64,000 nt of DNA from Nocardia sp. BSTN01 (GCF_015354405.1 NZ_JADKYP010000032.1:1-64000), one strand, 5' to 3'; shown: positions 1-9,276, numbered from the stretch's first letter. Numbers and translations are program-made. The notes: generated by a model not told the origin, from the letters alone.

Positions 1-1034
1 AGGTGGTCACCTGCGCGTCGTATCCGGCGCGGGCCTTCGGTGTGCGGGCCGGAATGCCGCTGCGCACCGCGGTCCGCAAATGTCCGGACGGGGTGTTCCT
101 GCCCCTGGACATGACCACCTACGAGGAGGCGTCCGACGAGGTCATGGAGGTGCTGCGGCGGTTCCCGGTGCGGGTCGAGGTGCTGGGCTGGGACGAGGCC
201 TTCCTCGCCGCCGACACCGACGATCCCGAACGGCTCGCACGCGAAATCCGCAGTGCGATAGGGGAATTGAATCTCACCTGTTCGATAGGTATCGGCGACA
301 ACAAACTGCGCGCGAAACTGGCGACCGGATTCGCGAAGAGTGTCGGCAAAGGTACGGACGCCGAGGGCGCGAACAGCACCGACACCGAACGCGATGGCAC
401 GGTTGCGAAGGAGTCTGCGGGACAGGAGCATTCGGAAGGCGAGGCGGCGGTGGCGTCCCGGACCGCCGAGCCGGGTGCCGGAATCTTCCGGCTCACCGCG
501 GAGAACTGGAACGAACTCATGGCGCACCGCCCGACCAGCGCGCTGTGGGGTATCGGCACGCGCATCGCGCAGCGAATGTCGGCCCTGGGCATCGACACCG
601 TCGCACAGCTCGCGGCCGCCGACCGGAATGTCCTGGCCACCGAATTCGGCCCGGCCACCGGCCCCTATCTCTGGGTTCTCGGACACGGTGCCGGCGATAC
701 CGATGTGGTGACCGAGCCGCGAATTCCGGTGGGGCGCAGCAAATCCGAAACCTTCCCGCACGATCTGACCGATCGCGAGGAGATTCGCGCACAGGTCGCG
801 CGGCTGGCCCGCGAGGTCGCCGTGGAGATGGCCGCGGCCGGCCGGATCGGCACCCGGGTGGGGGTCACGGTGCGTACCAACACCTTCTACACCCGCACCA
901 AGCAGAAGAAGCTGCCCGAACCGACGATCGACGCCGAGGCGATCACCGCGGTCGCACTCGAGATCATCGACCGGTTCGAACTCGATCGGCCGGTCCGGCT
1001 GCTCGGGGTGCGACTCGAACTCGTCCCGCAATAG
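1..1034 (+). CDS. dinB: Y-family DNA polymerase IV, 5' end outside the window
   Basis: Translesion DNA polymerase of the DinB family, closest in style to the mycobacterial DinB2 group. The reading frame is open at the left edge, so the first catalytic aspartate segment lies outside the window. Visible are the ASYPARAFGVRAGMP segment, the metal-binding acidic pair in LGWDEAFL (about residue 64), the CSIGIGDNKLRAKLATGFAK palm segment, the thumb helix-hairpin-helix (LWGIG) and the little-finger domain to the end. Between GFAK and IFRLTAENW sits an extra stretch of roughly 45 residues (visible residues 113-158), rich in Glu, Ser, Thr and Ala; relatives known to me join these motifs with only a few residues. 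The family is clear; assignment to DinB2 rather than DinB1 is less sure. Confidence 0.9.
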   Translation, partial: VVTCASYPARAFGVRAGMPLRTAVRKCPDGVFLPLDMTTYEEASDEVMEVLRRFPVRVEVLGWDEAFLAADTDDPERLAREIRSAIGELNLTCSIGIGDNKLRAKLATGFAKSVGKGTDAEGANSTDTERDGTVAKESAGQEHSEGEAAVASRTAEPGAGIFRLTAENWNELMAHRPTSALWGIGTRIAQRMSALGIDTVAQLAAADRNVLATEFGPATGPYLWVLGHGAGDTDVVTEPRIPVGRSKSETFPHDLTDREEIRAQVARLAREVAVEMAAAGRIGTRVGVTVRTNTFYTRTKQKKLPEPTIDAEAITAVALEIIDRFELDRPVRLLGVRLELVPQ

Positions 1035-1149
1035 CGCGAGGCCCCGCGTTTCCGTGCCGGGATGCCGGATATGTCTCGGTGGTGGCGGCGTCGCATGCGG
1101 TGCGGCCGTTTGTCATGCTGGGCCCGCAGACTCGACCGAAAGGCAGCCC

Positions 1150-1935
1150 ATGAGCGAGTACGAGACGATCACTTTCGAGCGCACCGGCCCCGTCGCCCGG
1201 ATCACCCTGAACCGGCCGAAGGCCGCGAACGGTATCGACCACGTCCTCGGCCGGGAACTGGCCGATATCGCGGGGCAGTGTGTGGACGATCCGGCGCTGA
1301 AGGTGGTCGTGCTGACCGGTGCGGGCAGGTTCTTCTCCGCCGGCGGCGACCTCAAGGCCATGGCTGCCCAGGGCGGCGGCGCCGGCCACTACGTGAAGGG
1401 CCTGGCCGACGACCTGCACGAGGCGCTCTCGTCGTTCGCCCGGATGGACGCCCTGCTGGTCGTGGCGGTCAACGGTGTGGCCGCGGGCGCCGGATTCAGC
1501 CTGGCGATGGCCGGTGACCTGGTACTCGCGGGCGAATCGGCGGCGTTCACCATGGCCTATACCCGCGCCGGGCTGAGTCCCGACGGCGGCGCGTCCTACT
1601 ATCTGCCGCGCCTGATCGGCCTGCGCCGCACGCAGGAACTGATGCTCACCAACCGCACCCTGACGGCGGCCGAGGCGCTGGACTGGAATCTCGTGCATCG
1701 CGTGGTGCCGGACGCCGAACTCGCCGCCGCCGTGGACGAACTGGTCGCGGAATTCGCGGCGGGCCCCCGGCATTCGAATGCCAGCGTCAAGAAGCTCCTG
1801 CTGGTGAGCTCCTCACACACGCTGGAGGAGCAGACCGCGCGCGAGGCGGCGTTCATCTCCGCCTGTGCCGATTCGCCCGACGGCACCGAGGGCATCGCGG
1901 CATTCCTCGGCAAGCGCGCCCCCGTCTTCGAGTGA
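1150..1935 (+). CDS. Enoyl-CoA hydratase/isomerase family protein
   Basis: Crotonase-fold protein of 261 residues, the usual family length, expected to hydrate or isomerise an enoyl-CoA in the cytoplasm. The oxyanion-hole segments are visible: the SAGGDLKAMA region near residue 65 and GVAAGAGFSLAMAGD near residue 110, followed by the typical SPDGGASYYLPRLIG segment that carries the catalytic acid position (here Asp/Gly rather than the classic Glu pair, so the exact reaction is open). The ATG at 1150 was chosen because it follows an AAAGGCAG ribosome site and begins at the conserved N-terminus; an in-frame extension upstream lacks coding character. The gene stands alone between the polymerase and a membrane protein gene. 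Confidence 0.88.
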   Translation: MSEYETITFERTGPVARITLNRPKAANGIDHVLGRELADIAGQCVDDPALKVVVLTGAGRFFSAGGDLKAMAAQGGGAGHYVKGLADDLHEALSSFARMDALLVVAVNGVAAGAGFSLAMAGDLVLAGESAAFTMAYTRAGLSPDGGASYYLPRLIGLRRTQELMLTNRTLTAAEALDWNLVHRVVPDAELAAAVDELVAEFAAGPRHSNASVKKLLLVSSSHTLEEQTAREAAFISACADSPDGTEGIAAFLGKRAPVFE

Positions 1936-1991
1936 GGGACTGAGCCGTCGCCACGAGCGAGCCCGGTCGCGGGCCACTAGGGTGGGGTGCC

Positions 1992-4199
1992 ATGTTCTCG
2001 GCGCCCGGCTTCGCACGCGGGTGGGCGCCGCTCCCGGCACGGTCGAAATCGGGCCCTCGCGGTTCCGGAGGCGGCAGGACTCGCGCGGGCGGTGGCCGTG
2101 TCGATGACGCGCCTTCCGCTCTCGACGTGGGGACCGCCTCGTTCGCCACACAGGTCGACGGCTCACATCGTCGCGCGGCCACCGCGCGGCCGCAGCATTC
2201 GCCCGACGCGGACCGGTCGGAGTCCGCGTCCGGGATGCGCCGAGGCGAATCCGGCGGATCTGTGGCCGCCCGGGCGCGCGCGGTGGCCCGCCGCCTCCGG
2301 TCCCCTGTGCTGCTTGTCGCCGCGCTGCTGATCCTCGCGCAGATCGGGCTGCGCGGTTGGGTGGCCGGGCGCGGCTATTTCTACTGGGACGATCTCATCC
2401 TGGTGGGTCGCGCCGACCGCTATCCGCTCTGGTCCGCCGATCTGCTGCTCTACGATCACGACGGCCATTTCATGCCCCTGGCCTTCGCCACCGCATGGGT
2501 GGTGACCCGGGTCGCGCCGCTGCAATGGGCAGGGCCGGTGGTGACCATGCTGCTGCTACAGCTCGCGGCCTCGGTCGCGGTGCTGCGCATGCTGCTGGTA
2601 CTCGTTCCACGGCGAGCCGGTGCGATCCGCTGGGCCGTGCTGATTCCCTTGATCGGTTATCTGTTCTGCCCGCTGACCCTTCCGGCATTCGCCTGGTGGG
2701 CAGCCTCGCTGAACGCGCTGCCGCTGCAGTTCGCGCTGGCATGGGTGATCGCGGATGCGGTGCTGCTGGTGCGCACCGGCCGGGGCCGCTATGCGGTCTC
2801 CGGTGTGCTGGTGCTGATCGTGGGGCTGTTGTTCTTCGAGAAAGCGGTGGTGGTGCCGTTCGTCGCGTTCGCTGTCGCGGTGCTGGAGCGCTACATCGTC
2901 GGTGCCCGCATCGTCGATGCGGTTTCGCCTGCGGGCGAGGCCGAATCGGACCTCGGTGAGGCCGCCACGCCTCCCGAGCGGGCGGGCGACGGTGGCGGCC
3001 CGAGCGGGTGGGCATCGATTCGCGACGTGGCGCGCACGGGCGCGGCGCTGTGGGCCGGTTCGGCGTTGATCCTGGCGGGCTGGGGCGCGGCCTATCTCAC
3101 CGTCGCCGACCACATCGCGGTCGACACCAGCCTGGCCGGGGCGCGGCGACTTCTGCACAGCGCCACCTCCCTCGGGATCGTCCCGACCCTGGTCGGCGGG
3201 CCGTGGGTGTGGGCGCGCTGGCTGCCGTCGACACCGTGGGCCACGCCGCCGGGGTGGACCGTGGTGCCCGCCTGGCTGATTCTCGCCGTGGTGGTCCTGG
3301 TGACACTGCGACTGCGCCGCCGCGTGCTACCGGTGTGGATCCTGGTCGCGGGATACGTTCTGGCCGTTGCCCTTCCGATCGTGCTGATCCGCGGCGGCCC
3401 CAATACCGCCGCCGAACTCATGCAGTCGCTGCGTTATCTGGCCGACGTGGCGGTGGTGCTGGCAGCGGCGACCGCTCTGCTGCTGGCTGCGCGGCCGCGA
3501 ACAACGAGCCGGCACGCGGACGCGACCGGGCCGAAATCACCTGGTCCGGTGCCGGCTTCGCGAGCAGTCGCGATCGTGCTGACAGCGGCCTTCGTAGTGA
3601 GCAGCGTCTACACGACGGTCTCGTTCGCGCGCTCGTGGGAAATCTCCCCCACGCGCACCTATCTCACGAATGCCCGTGCGGCCTTCGCGGATCATGACGG
3701 CGCACCGCTGCTGGAGCAGGAGGTGCCGTGGGGTGTGCTGACGCCGATGACCTATCCGCAGAATCTCGCCGCCCAGGTGCTGGGCCCGATCGCCCCGGAC
3801 GGTGCCTTCGGCACTTCCACACCGCACCTGCGGATGATCACCGACGACGGCAAATTCGTCGATGCCTCGGTCTGGTGGAATCGCCGCATCCTCGCCGGTC
3901 CCGAACCCGGCTGCGGATACCGCGTCGACGGCTCCGACCCGGTGGCGCTGTGGCTGGACGGGCCCATGCTCGAGCACGGGTGGACCGCGCAGATCAACTA
4001 TTTCGCGAATCGGGACGGACGCCTCACCGTGGCGATGGAACACGGCGAGGCGGTGGTGGCGCCGGTGCGTGCGGGTGTCCACACGGTGTTCGTCCATGTG
4101 GTCGGCAGCGGTGAGGTGTTGCGAATCGGTTCTCGCACGACAGGTTTGGATGTGTGCGTCGGTGTCGGTCCAGTAGGGGTCGCCGCATTCGGGCATTGA
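1992..4199 (+). CDS. Large integral membrane protein, possible GT-C-type glycosyltransferase
   Basis: Protein of 735 residues. About 100 N-terminal residues are low-complexity and basic, then many hydrophobic segments run to about residue 550, and a C-terminal extracytoplasmic-looking domain of about 190 residues ends the protein. The first transmembrane helix (PVLLVAALLILAQIGLRGWV) is followed by GYFYWDDL, an acidic pair in the first external loop as in GT-C glycosyltransferases that use polyprenyl-linked sugars. That is an inference from topology and the DD motif; no donor or acceptor can be named. ATG 1992 follows a TAGGGT box by 8 bases, so a leaderless transcript is possible. The real start could be further in, near residue 80, because the N-terminal stretch looks poorly conserved. 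Confidence 0.75.
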   Translation: MFSAPGFARGWAPLPARSKSGPRGSGGGRTRAGGGRVDDAPSALDVGTASFATQVDGSHRRAATARPQHSPDADRSESASGMRRGESGGSVAARARAVARRLRSPVLLVAALLILAQIGLRGWVAGRGYFYWDDLILVGRADRYPLWSADLLLYDHDGHFMPLAFATAWVVTRVAPLQWAGPVVTMLLLQLAASVAVLRMLLVLVPRRAGAIRWAVLIPLIGYLFCPLTLPAFAWWAASLNALPLQFALAWVIADAVLLVRTGRGRYAVSGVLVLIVGLLFFEKAVVVPFVAFAVAVLERYIVGARIVDAVSPAGEAESDLGEAATPPERAGDGGGPSGWASIRDVARTGAALWAGSALILAGWGAAYLTVADHIAVDTSLAGARRLLHSATSLGIVPTLVGGPWVWARWLPSTPWATPPGWTVVPAWLILAVVVLVTLRLRRRVLPVWILVAGYVLAVALPIVLIRGGPNTAAELMQSLRYLADVAVVLAAATALLLAARPRTTSRHADATGPKSPGPVPASRAVAIVLTAAFVVSSVYTTVSFARSWEISPTRTYLTNARAAFADHDGAPLLEQEVPWGVLTPMTYPQNLAAQVLGPIAPDGAFGTSTPHLRMITDDGKFVDASVWWNRRILAGPEPGCGYRVDGSDPVALWLDGPMLEHGWTAQINYFANRDGRLTVAMEHGEAVVAPVRAGVHTVFVHVVGSGEVLRIGSRTTGLDVCVGVGPVGVAAFGH

Positions 4200-4276
4200 T
4201 CGCCGACGTGCCGAACGGGGTGCGGCTGCGAGTCGGTCGTAGCCGCGAGGCGTCCGCCCACCCTATGCTCGGACGC

Positions 4277-5272
4277 ATGCAGTTCCAGGCGATGGTTGCG
4301 CACGAGACCGACGACGGCGTGGTACTGGCCCGCGAGGAGGTGGGCGAGGACTTCCTCGGGCCGGGCACGGTGACGATCAAGGTGCACTATTCGAGTGCGA
4401 ACTTCAAGGACGGGCTGGCCATCACCCCGCGCGGCGGTGTGGTGCGCAATTACCCGATCATCCCCGGAATCGACCTGTCCGGCGAGGTGGTGGCCTCCGA
4501 GGATGCCGCCTTCACGGTGGGTGATCTCGTGATCGCGCACGGTTACGAGATCGGCGTCGCGCACAACGGCGGCTTCGCCGAATACGCGCGCGTGCCCGCC
4601 GAATGGGTGGTCAAGCTGGAGGGCCTGAGCCCGCGCGAGGCGGCGGCCCTCGGCACCGCCGGATTCACCGCGGCCATGAGCGTGCAGGCGCTGCTCGACC
4701 GCGGGCTGGCCCCGGGGGACGGGCCGGTGCTGGTGACCGGTGCGACCGGCGGCGTCGGCAGTGTCGCGGTGGACATCCTGTCCGGCCTCGGCTACGAGGT
4801 CACCGCCTCCACCGGAAAGACCGATGCGGGTGAGCTGCTGTCCACCCTCGGTGCGGCCGCGGTGATCGGCCGCCTGCCCGAGGATCCGGACGCGAAGCCT
4901 CGGCCGCTGGGTAAGGCGCAGTGGGCCGGCGCGGTCGACAGCGTCGGTGGTAAATCACTCGCCCACATCCTCAGCACCGTTCGCTACGGCGGGTCGGTGG
5001 CCGTGAGCGGCCTGACCGGCGGGACCGAACTGCCCACCACCGTCATGCCGTTCATCCTGCGCGGAGTCGGACTGCTCGGCATCGATTCGGTGAACTTCCC
5101 GATCGACCAACGGCGCGCGCTGTGGGGCCGGCTCGGCAAGGATCTGAAGCCCCGGCACCTGTCGACGCTGGAGAATATCGCGCCGATCACCGAGGCCGAG
5201 GCGGTGCTGCACGCCATCCGCGGCGGGCACCACTCCGGGCGTACCGTTCTGGCGGTGGCCGGCGAATTCTGA
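4277..5272 (+). CDS. MDR-family NADPH oxidoreductase (YhdH/acryloyl-CoA reductase-like)
   Basis: Medium-chain dehydrogenase/reductase of 331 residues of the YhdH/YhfP (AcuI) type, which lacks the zinc sites of alcohol dehydrogenases and reduces activated double bonds such as acryloyl-CoA or quinones with NADPH. Visible are the substrate-domain segment VHYSSANFKDGLAIT, the PGIDLSGEVV segment, GTAGFTAAMS and the nucleotide-binding motif VTGATGGVGSVAVDIL near residue 155, followed by ASTGK, typical of NADPH users. ATG 4277 lies 7 bases after a TATGCT box, fitting a leaderless start, and begins at the conserved MQFQAMV. The neighbouring TetR-exporter pair has its own operators, so this gene is probably separate. 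Confidence 0.9.
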   Translation: MQFQAMVAHETDDGVVLAREEVGEDFLGPGTVTIKVHYSSANFKDGLAITPRGGVVRNYPIIPGIDLSGEVVASEDAAFTVGDLVIAHGYEIGVAHNGGFAEYARVPAEWVVKLEGLSPREAAALGTAGFTAAMSVQALLDRGLAPGDGPVLVTGATGGVGSVAVDILSGLGYEVTASTGKTDAGELLSTLGAAAVIGRLPEDPDAKPRPLGKAQWAGAVDSVGGKSLAHILSTVRYGGSVAVSGLTGGTELPTTVMPFILRGVGLLGIDSVNFPIDQRRALWGRLGKDLKPRHLSTLENIAPITEAEAVLHAIRGGHHSGRTVLAVAGEF

Positions 5273-5318
5273 TCGAGCGGCGGACGTCGGAATCGAACGC
5301 CCGCCATTCGCCGGCCCG

Positions 5319-5342
5319 GTTTTGAACTGATCTATCCAAAAC
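5319..5342. promoter_or_regulatory. Operator-like dyad upstream of the TetR gene
   Basis: A 24-base dyad with arms GTTTTG and CAAAAC separated by 12 bases. It ends 16 bases before the GTG start of the TetR gene and covers the expected -35 region of its promoter (TAGCCT box at 5347-5352). A near copy, identical at 20 of 24 positions, precedes the exporter gene at 5993-6016. Autorepression plus exporter control by the TetR protein is the inference. Confidence 0.72.
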
Positions 5343-5358
5343 GTGTTAGCCTGACCGC

Positions 5359-5931
5359 GTGGCACGACCGAAGCAGTTCGACGAACCGGAGGCGGTGGAC
5401 GCGGCCATGCGCGCTTTCTGGAGCGCCGGTTACGAGGGCACGTCCACCCAGGACCTCTGTGCGGCCACCGGTCTGGGCCGCTCCAGTATCTACAACACCT
5501 TCACCAGCAAGCACGACCTGTTCGCGCGGGCGCTGCGGCGGTACATGGAGTTCAAGAACGCGGATACGTTCGAACTGCTCGACGGTCCGGGTTCGGTGCG
5601 CGACAAGATCGAGGCGCTGCTGCGGCGTGTGGTGGAGGCGCCCGAGGACGATCCGCTGGGATGTCTGGTCGTGAACACGACGGTCGAGATGGGCCCCCGT
5701 GACCCCGAGGTCGCCGCGATGCTGCGTGCCGATCTGGATCGTCGGATGTCCGCGCTGGTCGGCGTGATTCGCGCCGGGCAGGCCTCGGGTGAGGTCGACG
5801 AGCGAGCTGATCCGTCCGCTCTGGCCCAATTCGTCGTCGCCACCATCGGCGGTATGCGGGTCGCGGCACGCGGCGGCGCCTCCCGGGACACGTTGGCCGG
5901 TATCGCGGAGGTCGCCCTGCGCTGCCTCTGA
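5359..5931 (+). CDS. TetR/AcrR family transcriptional regulator
   Basis: Repressor of 190 residues. The N-terminal helix-turn-helix (residues about 10-55) shows the family pattern YEGTSTQDLCAATGLGRSSIYNTFTSKHDLF; the rest is a helical ligand-binding domain resembling TetR_C-type domains with DPLGCLVVNTTVE. The GTG at 5359 starts the conserved MARPKQFD and lies 6 bases after TAGCCT, so it is probably translated from a leaderless message. The operator-like dyad at 5319-5342 overlaps its promoter and recurs before the exporter 100 bases downstream, which makes this the likely ligand-responsive repressor of that exporter. The inducing compound cannot be read from the sequence. Confidence 0.92.
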   Translation: MARPKQFDEPEAVDAAMRAFWSAGYEGTSTQDLCAATGLGRSSIYNTFTSKHDLFARALRRYMEFKNADTFELLDGPGSVRDKIEALLRRVVEAPEDDPLGCLVVNTTVEMGPRDPEVAAMLRADLDRRMSALVGVIRAGQASGEVDERADPSALAQFVVATIGGMRVAARGGASRDTLAGIAEVALRCL

Positions 5932-5992
5932 TCGATCGGCCCGGACGATCCGTCACATGATCGGGCGGTGAGTCGTAACTACGCATGTCTTA

Positions 5993-6016
5993 GTTTTGAA
6001 CTGAATGATCCAAAAT
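5993..6016. promoter_or_regulatory. Second copy of the TetR operator, before the exporter
   Basis: Dyad with arms GTTTTG and CAAAAT in the gap between the TetR gene and the exporter, ending 15 bases before the exporter ATG at 6032. It differs from the copy at 5319-5342 only at three central positions and the last base. The AAGGGA ribosome site for the exporter lies directly after it. Confidence 0.72.
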
Positions 6017-6031
6017 GAGAAGGGAAACGAA

Positions 6032-7291
6032 ATGCCTTCGGCGGTATACATATTGGGCCTGGCGATATTCGCGCAGGGCACCTCGGAGATGATGTTGTCC
6101 GGCCTGCTCACGGGAATGGCCTCCGATCTCGGCGTCACCGTTCCACAAGCCGGACTGCTGATCTCGGCCTTCGCCGTCGGCATGCTGGTGGGCGCGCCGA
6201 TGCTGGCCGTCGTCACGGCGCGCTGGTCGCGGCGAACCGCGCTGCTGGCCTTCCTCGCCGTCTTCGTCGCCACCCACGTCGTGGCTGCGCTGAGCTCCGA
6301 CTACGGCGTTCTCGTCGGCACACGCGTCATCGGCGCCTTCGTCTACGCGGGATTCTGGTCGGCGGCCTCGGCGACCGCGGTCGGACTGGTGCCGCCGACA
6401 GCGCGCGGACGGGCGATGAGCGTCGTCGCGGGCGGCCTGACCATCGCGACCATTCTCGGACTCCCCGCCGGCACCTTCATCGGTCAGCATCTGGGCTGGC
6501 GTGCGGCGTTCTGGACGGTGGCGGCCGGATGCGCGCTGGTGATGGTGGCGGTGGCTATCGCGGTGCCCGAACAGCGCGCCGAGCAGGCGCCGCCGGTGCG
6601 AAAGGAATTGCGCGCCTTGGCCACCCGCCCGGTGGCACTGCTGTACGGCACCACCGTGACGGCCACCGCCGCGCTGCTGGTCACCTTCGGCTACCTCGGC
6701 GCCCTGCTCACCGAGACGACCGGGATCGGCGACAATTGGGTGCCGGTGGTGCTGGGCGTCTACGGTCTCGGCTCTTTCGCCGGCATCGTCATCGGCGGAC
6801 GCACCGCGGACGCACATCCGCTGCGCAGCCTCACCGTCGGAATCTCGGGTCTGGTGCTCGCCTCGGCGATACTCGCGCTGACCGCGCACTCGTGGGCGGC
6901 GGTCGTCGTGGTGTCGTTCCTGCTGGGCGCCTTCGGTTTCGGGACCAATCCGGTACTGAACAGCCGGGTCTTCGCCCTCGCCCCGGCCGCCGGAACGCTC
7001 GGCGCGGCGGGCAACGTGATGTCGTTCAACATCGGCATCACCCTCGGCCCCTGGCTGGGCGGACTCGCCCTCGGCGCCGGCGCGGACTACTCGGTGGTGG
7101 GCTGGATCGGCGCGGGCCTGGGAGTGCTGGCGTTGGGCCTGGTCGGGCTGAGCCGGACCGCGGGTGGGACGCGTTCGGGTACGGCGGAACGCTCCGATAT
7201 GGCGGAAATCGCGGGACCGCCGACTGCCGGTACATCCCGGAGATCCGGGGCTGCCAACGACAGTGCGGCCGGCGTCCCGGCGCAGTTGTAG
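6032..7291 (+). CDS. MFS drug exporter, Cmx/CmrA (chloramphenicol efflux) type
   Basis: Proton-driven efflux protein of 419 residues with 12 predicted membrane helices, in the inner membrane. The N-terminus (YILGLAIFAQGTSEMMLSGL) and following helices match the Cmx/CmrA chloramphenicol exporters of actinobacteria, and the loop between helices 2 and 3 carries the MFS signature around RWSRR. Start 6032 is preferred over an in-frame ATG nine codons upstream because AAGGGA lies 8 bases before it and the upstream ATG falls inside the operator. The gene is preceded by the TetR gene and shares its operator; a strong hairpin follows at 7302-7334. The last 45 residues are hydrophilic and variable. The actual substrate is inferred by family only. 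Confidence 0.88.
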   Translation: MPSAVYILGLAIFAQGTSEMMLSGLLTGMASDLGVTVPQAGLLISAFAVGMLVGAPMLAVVTARWSRRTALLAFLAVFVATHVVAALSSDYGVLVGTRVIGAFVYAGFWSAASATAVGLVPPTARGRAMSVVAGGLTIATILGLPAGTFIGQHLGWRAAFWTVAAGCALVMVAVAIAVPEQRAEQAPPVRKELRALATRPVALLYGTTVTATAALLVTFGYLGALLTETTGIGDNWVPVVLGVYGLGSFAGIVIGGRTADAHPLRSLTVGISGLVLASAILALTAHSWAAVVVVSFLLGAFGFGTNPVLNSRVFALAPAAGTLGAAGNVMSFNIGITLGPWLGGLALGAGADYSVVGWIGAGLGVLALGLVGLSRTAGGTRSGTAERSDMAEIAGPPTAGTSRRSGAANDSAAGVPAQL

Positions 7292-7301
7292 GAACGGATG
7301 C

Positions 7302-7334
7302 CGGCGCGGAGGTGCGAACCGCACCTCCGCGCCG
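7302..7334. terminator. Bidirectional hairpin terminator
   Basis: Perfect inverted repeat with 15-base arms (CGGCGCGGAGGTGCG and complement) and a 3-base loop AAC, in the 49-base gap between the convergent exporter and ABC transporter genes. It has no T-run but is well placed to end both messages. Confidence 0.8.
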
Positions 7335-7340
7335 AACACC

Positions 7341-9221
7341 TTATGCCGCAGCGACTTCCGTATCGTCGGCGAATTGGGTGCGGTAGAGCTCCGCGTACCG
7401 GCCCTGTTCGGCGAGCAGTTGCGCATGACTGCCCCGTTCGACGATGCTGCCGTCCTCGATCACCAGGATCTCGTCCGCGTTCCGGACGGTCGACAGCCGG
7501 TGCGCGATGACCAGGGCGGTCCGTCCCTCCAGTGCCTCGGTGAGGGCCTCCTGCACCGCGGCCTCGGAGGTGGAGTCCAGCGACGCGGTGGCCTCGTCCA
7601 GGATGACGACCCGCGGTTGTTTGAGCAGCAGCCGGGCGATGGTCAATCGCTGCCGTTCACCGCCGGACAGCCGATATCCGCGTTCGCCGACCACGGTGTC
7701 CAGACCGTCGGGCAGCCCGTCGATCACCGTGCGCAACCGCGCACGCTCCAGCGCGTCCCACAGTTCCGTCTCACTCGCCTCGGGCCGGGCCAGCAGCAGA
7801 TTGGCGCGGATGCTGTCGTGGAACAGGTGGCCGTCCTGGGTGACGAGTCCGACCGTGTCCTGGATCGACCGGGTGCTCAGATCCCGCACGTCGACGCCGC
7901 CGAGCCGGACCGCGCCGCCGTCCACATCGTAGAGCCGCGAAACCAGTTGGGCGATGGTCGATTTACCCGCACCGGAGGATCCGACCAGGGCGATCATCCG
8001 CCCCGGCTCGGCGCGCAGCGAAATTTCGTGCAGCACCTCGCTGCCGCCGCGATGGTCGAGTGTCGACACATCCTCCAGCGAAGCGAGGGAGACCTTGTCG
8101 GCCGACGGGTAACCGAAACGCACCCGGTCGAATTCCACCGAGACCGGGCCCGCCGGAACCGCCACCGCATCCGGCGCATCCTCGATCAGCGGCTTCAGAT
8201 CGAGGATTTCGAAGACCCGCTCGAAGCTCACCAGCGCCGACATGATGTCCACCCGCGCACTGGCCAGGGCCGTCAGCGGGGTGTAGAGCCGGGTCAGCAG
8301 CAGCGACAGCGCGACCACGGCGCCGGCGTCGAGCTGGCCGCGCAGGGCGTACCAGCCGCCGAGGCCGTAGACCAATGCCACGGCCAGCGCGGACACCAGC
8401 GTCAACGCGGTGACGAACACCGTCTGCAGCATCGCGGTCCGCACGCCGATATCGCGCACCCGCCCGGCGCGCACCGCGAATTCCGTGGATTCCTGATCCG
8501 GGCGTCCGAACAGTTTCACCAGGGTGGCGCCGGGTGCCGAGAACCGCTCGGTCATCTGCGTGCTCATCGAGGCGTTGAGCTGGGCGGCCTCCCGCTGGAT
8601 GCTCGCGATCCGGGTGCCCATCTTGCGGGCGGGAAACATGAACAGTGGCAGCAGGATCAGGGCCAGCAGTGTGATCTGCCAGGACAGCCGCACCATCACC
8701 GCCACGGTCAACAGCAGCGTCACGATATTGGTGACCACGCCGGACAAGGTCGTGCTGAACGCGCGCTGCGCACCGATCACGTCGTTGTTGAGCCGGCTGA
8801 CCAGCGCTCCCGTGCGGGTGCGGGTGAAGAAGGCGACGGGCATCTTCTGCACGTGATCGAACACCGCGGTGCGCAGGTCGAGAATCAGTCCCTCCCCGAT
8901 CCGCGCCGACAACCACCGGATCACGATGCCCAGGCCCGCGTCGAGCACCGCCACCAGCGCGATGACCGCCGCGAGGGTGAGGACCGAGCGCGGTGCCGCA
9001 TGGCCGACGATGTCGTTGACCACTCGCCCCGCCAGCACCGGATTGGCCACCGTGAGCAGCGCGGACGCGATGCTGAAGACCAGGAAGCCGATGAGCTGAG
9101 CCCGATGCGGGCGCGCGAATCGCAGAATGCGCGCGGCCGTCTCCCGGCGCAGACCGCGCCGCTGCTGGGGTGCGTGCGCCTGCCGGTACAGCTGACTCCA
9201 CGCGACCGATTCGATGCTCAT
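7341..9221 (-). CDS. ABC exporter, fused permease and ATPase
   Basis: Half-transporter of 626 residues that would work as a homodimer or heterodimer to export a drug, lipid or peptide. Six membrane helices span about residues 40-330, followed by the nucleotide-binding domain: Walker A GSSGAGKS (near 410), the Q-loop in VTQDGHLF, signature LSGGERQR, Walker B VVILDEATASLD and the switch histidine in IAHRLS. A Gln replaced by context DGHLF gives a slightly unusual Q-loop tail. ATG 9221 was chosen over ATG 9227 because GGAAGGAG lies 6 bases before it and would touch the earlier codon. No partner half-transporter lies beside it. The promoter region holds a dyad at 9277-9292. Confidence 0.93.
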   Translation of the reverse strand: MSIESVAWSQLYRQAHAPQQRRGLRRETAARILRFARPHRAQLIGFLVFSIASALLTVANPVLAGRVVNDIVGHAAPRSVLTLAAVIALVAVLDAGLGIVIRWLSARIGEGLILDLRTAVFDHVQKMPVAFFTRTRTGALVSRLNNDVIGAQRAFSTTLSGVVTNIVTLLLTVAVMVRLSWQITLLALILLPLFMFPARKMGTRIASIQREAAQLNASMSTQMTERFSAPGATLVKLFGRPDQESTEFAVRAGRVRDIGVRTAMLQTVFVTALTLVSALAVALVYGLGGWYALRGQLDAGAVVALSLLLTRLYTPLTALASARVDIMSALVSFERVFEILDLKPLIEDAPDAVAVPAGPVSVEFDRVRFGYPSADKVSLASLEDVSTLDHRGGSEVLHEISLRAEPGRMIALVGSSGAGKSTIAQLVSRLYDVDGGAVRLGGVDVRDLSTRSIQDTVGLVTQDGHLFHDSIRANLLLARPEASETELWDALERARLRTVIDGLPDGLDTVVGERGYRLSGGERQRLTIARLLLKQPRVVILDEATASLDSTSEAAVQEALTEALEGRTALVIAHRLSTVRNADEILVIEDGSIVERGSHAQLLAEQGRYAELYRTQFADDTEVAAA

Positions 9222-9276
9222 CCGCATCTCCTTCCGCTGCCGGGCTCATTCAACCCCGGGCCACCGACATTAAGAC

